Below are positions 63,681-64,000 of a stretch of 64,000 nt of DNA, piece after piece; within the stretch, counting starts at the first letter, position 1; each line of letters begins with the position of its first letter. The notes under the pieces were generated by a model, which did no database searches, was not told the origin of the DNA, and saw only the letters and a program-made list of their open reading frames with translations. Source of the DNA: Olsenella massiliensis (lineage in GTDB: Bacteria > Actinomycetota > Coriobacteriia > Coriobacteriales > Atopobiaceae); NCBI RefSeq assembly GCF_001457795.1, contig NZ_LN898210.1, positions 310,001-374,000 of the forward strand, read 5' to 3'. Both the position numbers and the translations under genes were made by a program.

Positions 63681-64000
63681 CCTTCCCATGCGCGCTCGAC
63701 CTCCCCAAAGTAGGCACCGAAGCGCCGGCGCGCCTCCAGGGCGAGCGGCGCGTGAAGCGCGTCCTGGAGGGCGGGGTCCTCGGCGGCGATGACGCGGGCG
63801 TCCTCGTGCGCCGCCGCCACGAGGTCCGCGTCGCCCGCCAGGTCGGCGATGCGCAGCGAGATGCCGCCCGACTGACGATACCCCAGCACCTCGCCCTCGT
63901 GACGCAGTTTGAGGTCGAGCTCGGCGAGCTCGAAGCCGTCGGAGCTCCTCTCGAGCGCGGCGAGGCGCCGGCGCGCCGGCGAGCCCTTCCGGGCGGCGCA
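63677..64000 (-). CDS. recG: ATP-dependent DNA helicase RecG, C-terminal part (cut by window edge)
   Basis: The last ~107 codons of RecG, a branch-migration helicase that remodels stalled forks. The visible part carries the family's end: LERSSDGFELAELDLKLRHE, LGYRQSGG and LRIADLAGD. The helicase core lies beyond the right edge. The stop overlaps the start of rsmD. Confidence 0.92.
   Translation of the reverse strand, partial: CAARKGSPARRRLAALERSSDGFELAELDLKLRHEGEVLGYRQSGGISLRIADLAGDADLVAAAHEDARVIAAEDPALQDALHAPLALEARRRFGAYFGEVERAWEG

Overview
The window looks like chromosomal DNA of a high-GC actinobacterium, most likely class Coriobacteriia (Olsenella/Atopobiaceae-like); this is inference from gene content, not a database match. 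Actinobacterial marks are an mIHF nucleoid protein next to gmk and rpoZ, and a SepIVA-like DivIVA-family protein next to a DUF177 protein, rpmF and rnc. Firmicute-like marks that Coriobacteriia often share are a class III fructose-bisphosphatase, a PyrR-led pyr operon with a pyrK/pyrD type 1B pair, and a transcription-terminating T-box in front of ileS. Nearly all genes lie on the minus strand.

Layout: comEC (runs off the left edge) and comEA (1-3.1 kb); thiI, rpoZ, gmk, mIHF (3.2-5.7 kb); a pyrimidine operon pyrR-pyrB-pyrC-pyrK-pyrD-pyrF with an attenuator-like leader (5.8-11.3 kb), in which pyrK is frameshifted by an 8-bp tandem duplication; a surface-polysaccharide export and assembly cluster (11.4-19.5 kb: GlfT2-like and GT2 glycosyltransferases, Wzt ATPase, Wzm permease); tRNA-Asn; then a long information-processing block rimP-nusA-infB-rbfA-nrnA-truB-ribF-dnaG-rpoD (19.9-31 kb) and leuS. 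After these come telA/xpaC, guaB, a membrane GT2, rluD, lspA and ileS (31-44 kb); a small accessory area with a nonsense-interrupted AbiEi-like gene between two 70-bp palindromic repeats (44.3-46 kb); fbp, ftsH, a SpoU methyltransferase and an L,D-transpeptidase (46-53 kb); then ffh-ftsY-smc-rnc-acpP-plsX-rpmF-DUF177-SepIVA-coaD-rsmD-recG (53-64 kb).

The most interesting region is 15.4-18.3 kb. A string of phage-derived genes sits exactly between the Wzm permease and Wzt ATPase genes, which are normally adjacent. It holds (i) a truncated MuF-type head-morphogenesis domain fused to a toxin-like C-terminus, with a small acidic immunity-like gene coupled by an ATGA overlap, and (ii) the first ~60 residues of a phage capsid scaffolding protein fused to a domain resembling a RelA/SpoT-type alarmone synthetase, followed by a stand-alone HD hydrolase of the RelA/SpoT type. 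The second pair looks like a phage-derived alarmone toxin with its hydrolase antitoxin, and the scaffold fusion suggests capsid-borne delivery. I know of no described system of this exact form, but I could not search.

The window also contains a clear assembly artefact. At 51382-51419 there is a 38-bp Nextera mate-pair junction adapter, followed by about 60 bp copied from the fbp gene 4.3 kb upstream. It interrupts the L,D-transpeptidase gene with an in-frame TAG. Other lesions here (the pyrK duplication, the AbiEi amber codon) should therefore be checked against raw reads before being believed.
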